Assembly: GCA_036381435.1 (NCBI GenBank) | Contig: DASVCW010000041.1 | Span: 8,751-72,750, forward strand | Length of the DNA stretch: 64,000 nt | Reading direction: 5' to 3' | From: Fodinibius sp036381435 | GTDB lineage: Bacteria > Bacteroidota > Rhodothermia > Balneolales > Balneolaceae | Shown here: positions 52,202 through 59,533 of the stretch, piece after piece | Numbering within the stretch: the stretch's first letter is position 1 | Layout: each line of letters begins with the position of its first letter | Notes under the pieces: generated by a model | The model's database searches: none | What the model was told of the DNA's origin: nothing | What the model saw: the letters and a program-made list of their open reading frames with translations, nothing else | Made by a program: the position numbers and the translations under genes

Positions 52202-52644
52202 GTGAAACAAGTAAAAAGAGTCATCCGAAAGTAAAAGTTATCAAAGATTTCAGGGCTTCGCCCCAAAAAGTGTTCGATGCCTGGCTTGATCCTTCAATCA
52301 TCAGCCATTGGATGTTCGGTCCTGACGTTCGGGATGAAGAAATCATCAAGTTGGAAACAAATCCCGAAAAGAATGGAAAATTTTCATTTGTCGTGCGCAG
52401 GGGTGATGATGTAATTAACCATGTAGGCACCTACCTGGAAATAAATCGTCCCGAACGGCTGATTTTTACGTGGGGAATAGAAGGAGAGTCTGAGGAAGAA
52501 AGCGTGGTTAGCATTGGCATCACCTCTACTAAAAACGGATGCCGGCTTACGCTGGTTCATGAAAATGTATGGACGGAATATGTCGATCGCACCAAAGCCG
52601 GCTGGACATTTATGCTGGAAAAGCTGAAAACCATAGCCGTATAG
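52198..52644 (+). CDS. SRPBCC/AHSA1-family protein 2
   Basis: A 148-residue paralogue of the preceding gene: FRASPQKVFDAWLDPSIISHWMFGPD, GDDVINHVGTYLEINRPERLIFTWGIEG, SVVSIGITSTKNGCRLTLVHENV and the closing GWTFMLEKLKTI. The ATG overlaps the stop of the first SRPBCC gene (ATGA). It is complete in length. The first base of the following CTCTGTG repeat lies about 10 bp after the stop. Confidence 0.92.
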   Translation: MSETSKKSHPKVKVIKDFRASPQKVFDAWLDPSIISHWMFGPDVRDEEIIKLETNPEKNGKFSFVVRRGDDVINHVGTYLEINRPERLIFTWGIEGESEEESVVSIGITSTKNGCRLTLVHENVWTEYVDRTKAGWTFMLEKLKTIAV

Positions 52645-52654
52645 TTCAATAACA

Positions 52655-52731
52655 GTTACTCCGTGCCCACTGCGTAGCTCTGTGTAATTTCACAGAGATC
52701 ACAAAGAATACACAGAGAACCGCTGAGAAAT
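52655..52731. repeat. CTCTGTG/CACAGAG repeat
   Basis: ACTCCGTGCCCACTGCGTAG, then CTCTGTGTAATTTCACAGAG (a 7-bp hairpin) and ACACAGAGAACCGCTGAGAAA. It is a weak member of the CGCAGAG family and occupies the space where the start of the third SRPBCC gene should be. Confidence 0.65.
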
Positions 52732-52749
52732 TTTTTATAACAAAAGCTT

Positions 52750-53013
52750 TTGATACGATGTGAACCGCCTCGCCTCTTAAGTTATACCTGGGGTGGAGAT
52801 TCTGAAGTTACTTTTGAATTGATTCCACAAGATGAAGATATATTGCTTGTACTTACTCATCGTCGTCTGGAGGATGCTGAAATGATAAGTGTTGCTGCCG
52901 GCTGGCATACTCATCTTGCTATTCTGGCGGATCAACTTAACGAACGACAGCCACGCGGGTTTTGGAGGGTGCATACTAAACTGGAGAATGAGTATAAAAA
53001 GCGGCTGGGATAA
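52750..53013 (+). pseudogene. Truncated third SRPBCC/AHSA1 gene
   Basis: An open frame of 87 codons that encodes only the C-terminal half of an AHSA1-like protein: CEPPRLLSYTWGGDSEVTFELIPQDEDILLVLTHRRL and AAGWHTHLAILADQLNERQPRGFWRVH. The N-terminal ~60 residues, including the conserved first helix, are missing, and a dispersed repeat (52655-52731) lies where they should be. There is no ATG; the first available start is a TTG. The remaining codons are intact, so the truncation may be recent, or the remnant might still be made. It lies downstream of two intact paralogues. Confidence 0.8.
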
Positions 53014-53030
53014 CTCCGCGACAAGTGGGA

Positions 53031-53777
53031 TTATAATCCAATCCGCATACCTAGTTTAGGAATCAGCATATCAGTATCAGATTCAATCTGTTCAAAAAGA
53101 ACACCGCTTGCCCCCGCACGAATTGAATTTTCTGCCAAATAATCGGCTTCCGAACCAAAAAGATATCTCACACCCAAATTAATTGAAAGAGTTCTGCCGG
53201 TGTCCGGCTCTTTAAAAACCACAATATCAACTCCGGCACCGATGCCATAACTTATGGTAAAAGAATCAAAAGTGGATGAAGTTAGAATCTGCCCGTCATC
53301 AACAAAGGTTATAAGATCACCGTCATCAACAATAGCCTCACTTTCAATGAAAACATTAGAAGAAAGGTATTTAAAACCAAGCAAAGCATCTATATAAGGA
53401 GATATTTCTCCTTCGAATGGAAGCACACGTGCTACCAGATGAGTCATCAAAATGTTATTTCCCATTTCAACATTAACAACTGAAACACCCGTGACAGGAG
53501 CATTGCCGGTGGGATACCGGACCTCCAGGTAATTATCAAAACCGTAATTCAGCCATCCTATTTCTGTGGTAAGTACCAGTGGCAGGTTCGGCGTTCGTCC
53601 GCCAAAAGAAAACAAAATACCGGGAATAGGGCGGTCAAGATTATCTCCAAATGCTCCTTGCGCAAAACCCCATACAATGCTTAATTCAGTCCGTACTTCC
53701 CTCTTTTCCTGGGCAACTACTAAGCCATTGCCAACAAAAAACAGCAACATGACGGGCAGTAAAACTCTCTTGCTCAT
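53031..53777 (-). CDS. Exported outer-membrane beta-barrel-like protein
   Basis: A 248-residue exported protein. The signal peptide is about 1-22 (MSKRVLLPVMLLFFVGNGLVVAQ). The mature part alternates strands and turns with many Gly and aromatic residues (ELSIVWGFAQGAFGDNLDRPIPGILFSFGG, FTISYGIGAGVDIVVF, LSINLGVRYLFGSEADY, IPKLGMRIGL), ending in a strand with a hydrophobic terminal residue, as in outer-membrane barrels of the OmpA-like eight-strand type. The exact family is not recognised. It is convergent with the SRPBCC remnant. Confidence 0.78.
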   Translation of the reverse strand: MSKRVLLPVMLLFFVGNGLVVAQEKREVRTELSIVWGFAQGAFGDNLDRPIPGILFSFGGRTPNLPLVLTTEIGWLNYGFDNYLEVRYPTGNAPVTGVSVVNVEMGNNILMTHLVARVLPFEGEISPYIDALLGFKYLSSNVFIESEAIVDDGDLITFVDDGQILTSSTFDSFTISYGIGAGVDIVVFKEPDTGRTLSINLGVRYLFGSEADYLAENSIRAGASGVLFEQIESDTDMLIPKLGMRIGL

Positions 53778-54218
53778 GACAACCGAAACTTTTAAAACGC
53801 TCTCTTATAAATAGTTGTAATATATAAACTTAACCCTCGTCCTATACAATAAGTTCCCTCTTTTTAAGGGTAAAGAGAAATATAAACGGAGCAGAGGTGT
53901 AGGTCGGGCATCTTGCCCGACAAGGAAAGGATTTAAATCAGCAGGGAAATGTAAATCTGAACTTTTTGATCTCAGAATAAGGATTAACAATTTGAGAGGA
54001 GTCTGACAAGTAGTCTAAGATCTTCGTTTATCTCGTGCCGTCGCTCTGCGGCGCCTACGCTTAAAGCTCAAAGAAAGTGTGTTCTGCTAAGGGTTTAGGA
54101 GTGCAGCCTTTCATGGGCTGTATGAAAAGAACTATCTGTTTTTCTTTGTCGGGTTAGCAACCCGACCTACATAGAACCTTTATTTAAAATCGTCTATTTG
54201 ACGGGCAAGATGCCTGTC
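53778..54218. repeat. Gene-less stretch with three REP-like hairpins
   Basis: No gene is seen. REP-like units are at 53899-53921 (GTAGGTCGGGCATCTTGCCC then GAC), 54148-54170 (GTCGGGTTAGCAACCCGACC then TAC) and 54200-54222 (GACGGGCAAGATGCCTGTCC then TAC). The first faces the other two, giving doublets of about 270-325 bp. The last supplies the stop codon of the next gene. Confidence 0.75.
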
Positions 54219-54884
54219 CTACATATCATTTAAAATTTCATTGATCTGCCTGATCTCATCCCTGCTTACTGTATGACCCATTCCGGGATAAATGGTTGAA
54301 TTCACATTACCTTTCAGGTTCTCAAAAACCGCAGCCGTTTTATGAACGCGTTCTTCGGGAATATGGGGATCTACATCACTGCACCCCAGGAAAACGGGTG
54401 TATTTTCAAGTGACCCGCTATATAGCTCCGGATCTACTTTCTCTCCGATTAATCCACCACTCAAGCCAAAAACAGCACCATATTTTTGAGGATGACGTGC
54501 TACAAACTCGGTAGCGAGGCAAGCCCCCTGTGAAAATCCTAACAGCGCAACTTTTTCTGGTGAAAAACCTTCATCCTTAAGTGAAGCTATAGCATCATAA
54601 ATTGCCTGAAGTCCACTTGAAATGCCCGGTTCATTCATCTCTTTCGGTGCCATAAAGGATCGCGGATACCAGGTATAATCACTCGCTTGCAGTGCCTGGT
54701 AATGGATATCTTTCCGTTTGATCTCATTCGAGAATGTTAACATACTTTCAGCTGTGGCACCGCGTCCGTGAACTAAAACCATTGCTATATTTGCTGAGGT
54801 TGCATCAGCCCCGGCAGTAACTATCTTCTGATTTTGATGTGGGCCGTTGAAAGAATGATCGGGGTCGATGCGGAATAAAGGCAT
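54219..54884 (-). CDS. Phospholipase/carboxylesterase (MhqD-like)
   Basis: A 221-residue alpha/beta-hydrolase of the phospholipase/carboxylesterase group. The nucleophile is Ser in LLGFSQGACLA; Asp in GCSDVDPHIP and His in PGMGHTVSRDE complete the triad. The oxyanion region is VLVHGRGATAESML. In Bacillus the mhq regulon pairs such a hydrolase (MhqD) with a ring-cleaving dioxygenase; the next upstream gene here is of that type, so a role in quinone or electrophile detoxification is likely. Its TAG stop is formed by the tip of a REP-like repeat. Confidence 0.88.
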   Translation of the reverse strand: MPLFRIDPDHSFNGPHQNQKIVTAGADATSANIAMVLVHGRGATAESMLTFSNEIKRKDIHYQALQASDYTWYPRSFMAPKEMNEPGISSGLQAIYDAIASLKDEGFSPEKVALLGFSQGACLATEFVARHPQKYGAVFGLSGGLIGEKVDPELYSGSLENTPVFLGCSDVDPHIPEERVHKTAAVFENLKGNVNSTIYPGMGHTVSRDEIRQINEILNDM

Positions 54885-54970
54885 AAAGACAATTGTTAAT
54901 TAGATTCTACAGTTTGGCCAATCTCCCTAAATCTCTCTTCTCCAAGGGAACTTGGAGAAGCCATCAGGCT

Positions 54971-55010
54971 AAAGGTGCCAAGCACTTCGCAAGTACCCGG
55001 CACCTTTTTT
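54971..55010. terminator. Terminator-like hairpin after the dioxygenase gene
   Basis: AAAGGTGCC and GGCACCTTT pair across a 19-base loop that itself can pair partly (ACTTCGCAAGT), with T6 following on the plus strand and A3 on the minus strand. Confidence 0.5.
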
Positions 55011-55017
55011 AACTCAA

Positions 55018-55950
55018 TTAAATTTCAATAGTTGGCAGCGCGGCTTCGATGGCTTCCCTTTGTGGCTCATGCCATGGTGTAAGTTCAAGCTTTTCAGCTT
55101 GGTCTTCACCGGGATTGGAATTTACAAAGTAACCCGGTCCATGCGTAGCCATTTCAAAAAGTACTCCGCCCGGACTTCGAAAATAGACCGATTTGAAAAA
55201 GTGGCGGTCAATAATTTGGGTGGGTTGTAATCCGAATTCCATCACCTGCTGACGCAGCTTTGCGAGATCTCCCTCGTCTTTCGTTTGAAAAGCAACGTGG
55301 TGAACTATTCCCGCACCATTCAATCCCCGCTTGGGTTGAACTTCATCAATAATTAAGTATCGTCCTAAATCGCTTCCTGTTTGGTAAAGCGTTGAGTTTT
55401 CTTCTGTTTCTGCTCTTGAGAAACCCAAAATTGAAGTGAGAATTTCTTCCGTTTCCTCAATCCGGTCAAGTTGAAGCGTTGTGCTCCAAAAACCTTGGAT
55501 GCGATGCTCTTTTGGAACAGGGGATTTCGGCCAGTCTTTTACATTAGCAGCCATCGTATCATCAAAAATCAGATGGAGCTTAAGTCCATCCGGATCTTTG
55601 AAGGAAAGCCCTCTTTTGCCAAAGTACTCAATCGGTTCAAAATTAATTTTCAGCTCATTCAGGCGTTTTTGCCAATAAGAAAATGAATCTTCAGGCACAG
55701 CCAGAGAAACGGCCGTTGCTTCACCTGACCCAGGCTTTCCCTTTCGCGCGCCGGGCCACGGAAAGAAGGTTAGACTTGAACCGGGACTTCCTTCGGAATT
55801 GGCATAAAAAAGATGATAGTTGGTAGGATCATCCTGATTGACCGTCTTCTTTACCATGCGCATCCCCAGTTTCTTTACATAGAAATCATAGTTTTCCTGG
55901 GGGGTACCGGCAATTACCGAAATATGATGTATTCCTCGATGTTCAGACAT
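55018..55950 (-). CDS. Ring-cleaving dioxygenase (MhqO-like)
   Basis: A 310-residue two-domain VOC enzyme of the MhqO/LinE type, which cleaves hydroquinone-like rings. The two similar halves start GIHHISVIAGTPQENYDFYVKKLGMRMVKKTVN and GFWSTTLQLDRIEETEEILTSILGF. Candidate Fe ligands are His in the first (HHIS), His in GIVHHVAFQT and Glu in GGVLFEMATHGPGYF. Directly upstream of the ATG lies AACTAA-TCAG-TTAGTT, the same operator as at the tetR gene 40 kb away. It is flanked by genes for a carboxylesterase and an old yellow enzyme on the same strand, which makes a quinone-stress role likely. Confidence 0.92.
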   Translation of the reverse strand: MSEHRGIHHISVIAGTPQENYDFYVKKLGMRMVKKTVNQDDPTNYHLFYANSEGSPGSSLTFFPWPGARKGKPGSGEATAVSLAVPEDSFSYWQKRLNELKINFEPIEYFGKRGLSFKDPDGLKLHLIFDDTMAANVKDWPKSPVPKEHRIQGFWSTTLQLDRIEETEEILTSILGFSRAETEENSTLYQTGSDLGRYLIIDEVQPKRGLNGAGIVHHVAFQTKDEGDLAKLRQQVMEFGLQPTQIIDRHFFKSVYFRSPGGVLFEMATHGPGYFVNSNPGEDQAEKLELTPWHEPQREAIEAALPTIEI

Positions 55951-55966
55951 AACTAATCAGTTAGTT
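55951..55966. promoter_or_regulatory. Probable TetR operator at the dioxygenase gene
   Basis: AACTAA-TCAG-TTAGTT, beginning one base after the ATG of the dioxygenase gene. It differs from the tetR-proximal site (15030-15045) at one of sixteen bases, inside the spacer. Confidence 0.65.
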
Positions 55967-56025
55967 AATAAATAAAATTACTGTTTATAGCTTCTAATCA
56001 AGATATTTGTTTTGTAATCTATTTC

Positions 56026-57138
56026 TTATGAAGCTTTTTTCTGTTGCACTTCATCCATAAAAGGATAATCAATATATCCTTCTTCACCGCCGCCATAAAA
56101 CGTATCACGGTCAGGCTCATTAAGTTCAGCATCAGCCTCAAAACGTTCAGGAAGATCAGGATTGGCCAAAAACAGGCGTCCATAAGCAACCAGATCAGCA
56201 TAATTTTCTTTGACAGCCTTCATTCCGGATTCCCGATCATAGTTAGCGTTAGTAATGATGGTACCATCATAAATATCCCGGAAGTACTTAGTTACTTTTG
56301 TAGGATAGTTCGGTTTCTCCCTGACATCTGTCATGGGTTCCATAAGGTGAATGTAAGCAAGATCAAATGCATTTAACTGCTTAATCAGATAGGCATAAGT
56401 TTCTTTCGGATTGGAGTCAGATATACCCTGATTGGTGCCGCTGGGTGAAAAACGTATACCTGTTTTACCAGCGCCTATCTCACCAGATACAGCTTCTATT
56501 ACCTCAAGTGCAAAACGGACACGATTTTCTATGCTTCCCCCATATTTATCTTCGCGCTTGTTGGTACCGTCTTTAATAAACTGACCAATCAGATAGCCGT
56601 TGGCTCCGTGGATTTCAACCCCGTCAAATCCTGCTTTAATGGCGTTGGCTGCAGCTTTTCGAAAGTCCTCGACAATACCCTGAATTTCATCGGTTTCAAG
56701 TGCACGTGGTGTTACAAATTGTTTCATGCCTTTGGTGGTGAAAATTTCTCCTTCCGGCTTTACTGCTGATGGTGCCACCGGCTTTTCTCCACCATGATAC
56801 ATCGGGTGAGATACCCGGCCTACATGCCATAGCTGCGCAAATATTCGTCCACCAGCCTCATGAACAGCATCGGTAACTTGCTTCCATCCTTCAACTTGTT
56901 CATCAGAATGAATGCCGGGGGTAGAGGGATAACCCACTCCCTGCGGTGAAATTTGTGTGCCTTCCGAAATAATGAGTCCCGCCGAGGCTCTCTGCTTATA
57001 GTATTCTGCATTTAACTTGGTGGGTGTTTTGCCTTCACCGGCTCGGCTTCTTGTTAAGGGTGCCATCACCATTCGGTTAGGTAATTGGAGATCTCCTAAA
57101 CTGTATGAAGTCAATAAAGGGTTTTTTGATTGTCTCAT
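56026..57138 (-). CDS. Old yellow enzyme family flavin reductase (NemA-like)
   Basis: A 370-residue FMN-dependent ene-reductase that reduces activated alkenes such as enones, quinones or N-ethylmaleimide. N-terminal LPNRMVMAPLTRSRAGEGKTPTKLNAEYY, the SEGTQISPQGVGYPSTPGI region, FAQLWHVGRVSHP, and VEIHGANGYLIGQFIKDGTNKREDKYGGS with the HxxN substrate pair are all present. FMN-binding YGRLFLANPDLPERF follows. It lies between an SDR gene and a ring-cleaving dioxygenase gene on the same strand. The half-site TTAGTT/AACTAA recurs in its upstream region, in another arrangement. Confidence 0.95.
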   Translation of the reverse strand: MRQSKNPLLTSYSLGDLQLPNRMVMAPLTRSRAGEGKTPTKLNAEYYKQRASAGLIISEGTQISPQGVGYPSTPGIHSDEQVEGWKQVTDAVHEAGGRIFAQLWHVGRVSHPMYHGGEKPVAPSAVKPEGEIFTTKGMKQFVTPRALETDEIQGIVEDFRKAAANAIKAGFDGVEIHGANGYLIGQFIKDGTNKREDKYGGSIENRVRFALEVIEAVSGEIGAGKTGIRFSPSGTNQGISDSNPKETYAYLIKQLNAFDLAYIHLMEPMTDVREKPNYPTKVTKYFRDIYDGTIITNANYDRESGMKAVKENYADLVAYGRLFLANPDLPERFEADAELNEPDRDTFYGGGEEGYIDYPFMDEVQQKKAS

Positions 57139-57177
57139 AAATCAACTGATATAAAGTTAAACTCTTGTTTTCATGAC

Positions 57178-57197
57178 TTAGTTTAACATTAAACTAA
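57178..57197. promoter_or_regulatory. Inverted repeat upstream of the flavin reductase gene
   Basis: TTAGTTTA-ACAT-TAAACTAA, a perfect 8-bp inverted repeat about 40 bp upstream of the ATG. Its half-sites resemble the TetR sites but in the opposite arrangement; another TTAGTT lies at 57213-57218. Confidence 0.45.
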
Positions 57198-57288
57198 TTA
57201 ATAAGAAAATCATTAGTTTCTATGATGAATATTGATTTTAGCTAATACCCGGCCACTTTGGAAGTGCCTGGAACCTTCGCTACAAGCG

Positions 57289-58005
57289 TCAGCTTTGGCC
57301 GTACACGGGTATTATAGCCCCGCTTGTGATTTCATTTTCGCGTGATATCAGATAAACAATTTGACGAGCCAGTTGTTCCGGCTTCGGCCATTTATCATAA
57401 TTGACGTCGGGCATTGATTTTCGATTGGCAGGCGTATCAATGATGGATGGTGCAATAGCATTGACTAAAACTCCATCACTGACTACTTCAGCGGCAAGTG
57501 CTTCGGTTAAAGCAGCAACTCCGGCTTTGGCTACCGTATAGGCTGTCATTCCTTTACCCTGCCGCCGCTCAATGCCGGGACGAGAAGCAATATTGACAAT
57601 GCGTCCGCCGGTTGATTTTCGTATCAGCTCAACGGCTGCCCGGCAAGAATTATAGCAGGTAATCAAATTCATATGAAGCTGTTTGTTGAAGTCCTCCAGT
57701 GTCGTTTTTTCTATGGCTCCTATGGCAAATCCGCCTGCCGTATGTACCGAAGCCCAAAGCCCACCCTGTTTTTTAACAGCTTCGCGGTAAAAATTCTCAG
57801 TTGCTTTTTCATCCGTCAGGTCAACTCCTGTTTTAATGAAAATATTTTCATCATCCCTTAATTCAAACGCTTCCATTTCAGATTCATTAAAACAGGGAAT
57901 ACTACATTTTGCACCCGCCTGTATCAATAAATCAACCACCGCAGAACCGAGTGCTCCCGTTCCGCCGGTTATGATGACGTGTTTATCAGAAAAATTAAAT
58001 TTCAT
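57289..58005 (-). CDS. Short-chain dehydrogenase/reductase
   Basis: A 238-residue classical SDR, an NAD(P)-dependent oxidoreductase. The cofactor loop is VIITGGTGALGSAVVDLL, the NAG-equivalent is HTAGGFAIG, and the catalytic Ser-Tyr-Lys set is in VNIASRPGIERRQGKGMTAYTVAKAGV. LVNAIAPSIIDTPANRKSMP follows. Substrate unknown; lying next to a flavin reductase and dioxygenase it may reduce reactive carbonyls. It is first in a four-gene, minus-strand cluster with gaps of 75-150 bp. Confidence 0.93.
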   Translation of the reverse strand: MKFNFSDKHVIITGGTGALGSAVVDLLIQAGAKCSIPCFNESEMEAFELRDDENIFIKTGVDLTDEKATENFYREAVKKQGGLWASVHTAGGFAIGAIEKTTLEDFNKQLHMNLITCYNSCRAAVELIRKSTGGRIVNIASRPGIERRQGKGMTAYTVAKAGVAALTEALAAEVVSDGVLVNAIAPSIIDTPANRKSMPDVNYDKWPKPEQLARQIVYLISRENEITSGAIIPVYGQS

Positions 58006-58097
58006 GGCTCACAATTTTTGAAGTTCAGCTTTAATAATTCATAAATGAATCATACTATAGAAAAGACAGTATAAGATACAGGTTTAACTGATTTGTC

Positions 58098-58592
58098 ATG
58101 AAGAATTCTCAACTAAGGGGAGTTTTAGAACTTTTGGATCCTCCCAAAGGCTTCGAGCCCTGGCATGGTGGTCCCACGCTAATGGGAGCTCTGCGCGGAG
58201 TTGATTCTAAACAGGCTGCATGGAAACCGGCACCTGACCGCCATAGTATTTGGGAGCTGGCTTTGCACATTGCTTACTGGAAGTACAGTGTGCGACGTAA
58301 TATTAATCCGGAGTCCAAAAAAGGTTTCGGAAAATCTCCTGCAAACTGGCCCGCAGTTGGTGAGGCCACCGACGAAAACTGGAAAAAAGATAAGACCCTC
58401 ATTAAGTCAGAACATGAAAAGCTTATAAAAGAGATTAAAGCATTTCCTGAGGATCAGCTAAATGAGTATTCTTCAGACAAGAAGAAGTGGACATTCCGGC
58501 AGTTGCTGGGAGGAATCGCTACCCATGATACTTACCATATCGGACAGATTCAGTTGATGAAACGGTTGTACAAAGAGATGAATAAAGTTTAA
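58098..58592 (+). CDS. DinB family protein
   Basis: A 164-residue DinB/YfiT-like protein. Segments: PWHGGPTLMGALRGVDSKQAAWKPAPDRHSIWELALHIAYWKYSVRRNI (first metal His in the helix after WEL) and GGIATHDTYHIGQIQLMKRLYKEM (two His). The three histidines are consistent with a metal site. It is divergent from the SDR gene and may be a stress-response enzyme such as a thiol-dependent transferase; no reaction can be assigned. It is a different subgroup from the DinB gene at 42291. Confidence 0.88.
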   Translation: MKNSQLRGVLELLDPPKGFEPWHGGPTLMGALRGVDSKQAAWKPAPDRHSIWELALHIAYWKYSVRRNINPESKKGFGKSPANWPAVGEATDENWKKDKTLIKSEHEKLIKEIKAFPEDQLNEYSSDKKKWTFRQLLGGIATHDTYHIGQIQLMKRLYKEMNKV

Positions 58593-58980
58593 TTTAGATT
58601 AATAACTATAAAACGTACATCAGGTATAGATTCCATTGCCATAGATGAAATTGAAGGTCTTGAATTGAGCTTTGAAAAGGAACAGGAAATGGAATTCTTC
58701 TTATTCTTCCCTGAAGAACCATCATGCTTATTCGGCAATGGCTAAATTAAGCAATTTACGATTTAGAATAAGCGTTAGCTATTTAAAATATGGGATAAAT
58801 GGCTTTGCTTTGTCACCAAAACGATGAAATGCGAGGACAAAGCGATTATCTGAATTAAAAAATTGGTTTGAAGAACCGCTGATCGGTATGAAGGAGAATA
58901 TGGCGGATGATGGACAGGGATAATATTAGGAATTAAAAACTCACATAGTTAATTTTAAAAATAAATTGCTGGGTGAAACT
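58593..58980. other. Gene-poor stretch with a possible gene remnant
   Basis: A frame open from just after the DinB stop (58593 to about 58744) could encode TSGIDSIAIDEIEGLELSFEKEQEMEFFLFFPEE..., but it has no start codon in good position and no recognised family. The rest holds scattered stops. This looks like decayed coding sequence between DinB and the VapBC-like module. No RNA gene or strong palindrome is evident. Confidence 0.4.
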
Positions 58981-59163
58981 ATGAGTATTACAGTTTTGAA
59001 AAAAGGCGAAGATATAGCTGAACTTAAATCAAAGATGAAGTCTGCCCGAGAAGATATAAAAGGGCTTGATGCAAAAAAATATTTGGGAGTTATTGAACTA
59101 AAAGAAGATCCGGTAAAATATCAGAAACGCATTCGCGAAGAATGGAATGGAAATTCTGATTGA
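58981..59163 (+). CDS. Antitoxin of VapBC-like module
   Basis: A 60-residue protein (MSITVLKKGEDIAELKSKMKSAREDIKGLDAKKYLGVIELKEDPVKYQKRIREEWNGNSD). It is rich in Lys and Glu, with a helical start. It overlaps the PIN-domain gene by 17 bases, as is common for antitoxins of this type. The DNA-binding domain is not obvious, so it may belong to an unrecognised antitoxin family. The ATG at 58981 is preferred to one 15 bp upstream. Identification is by position and composition. Confidence 0.75.
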   Translation: MSITVLKKGEDIAELKSKMKSAREDIKGLDAKKYLGVIELKEDPVKYQKRIREEWNGNSD

Positions 59164-59509
59164 TACAAACATCGCCTTATATTTCTTGGGTGGAGAAAAG
59201 CCTCTCGTTAATTTGCTCGACAATGAAATTCTGCATGTCTCTTTTATTACGCAACTTGAGCTTTTAGCCTACGACAAAATCACTGTAAAAGAACAACGTA
59301 AAGTAAAAGCTTTTTTGAAAGATTGTGTAATTGTTGACATAAATCACAGTATTAAAACTCATACTATTGATATTCGAAAACAGTCAGGAATTAAATTGCC
59401 TGATGCGATCATTGCTGCAACTGCACGTTCTGAGTTTATGCCTCTCTTATCTGCTGATAAAGAATTTAAAAAAGTAAAGAACCTGCAATTATTTTCGTAT
59501 CAATTCTAA
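59147..59509 (+). CDS. PIN-domain toxin (VapC-like)
   Basis: A 120-residue PIN-domain ribonuclease, likely the toxin of a type II module. The acidic active-site residues are visible: Asp in MEILIDTNIALYFLGG, Glu in ITQLELLAYDK, Asp in GIKLPDAIIAATA and Asp in LLSADKEFKKV. All are at the expected spacing. Its ATG lies inside the end of the preceding antitoxin gene. VapC toxins cleave tRNA or rRNA; the target here is unknown. It is intact. Confidence 0.92.
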   Translation: MEILIDTNIALYFLGGEKPLVNLLDNEILHVSFITQLELLAYDKITVKEQRKVKAFLKDCVIVDINHSIKTHTIDIRKQSGIKLPDAIIAATARSEFMPLLSADKEFKKVKNLQLFSYQF

Positions 59510-59533
59510 AATTTTTGATTTAGATCAAAACCC

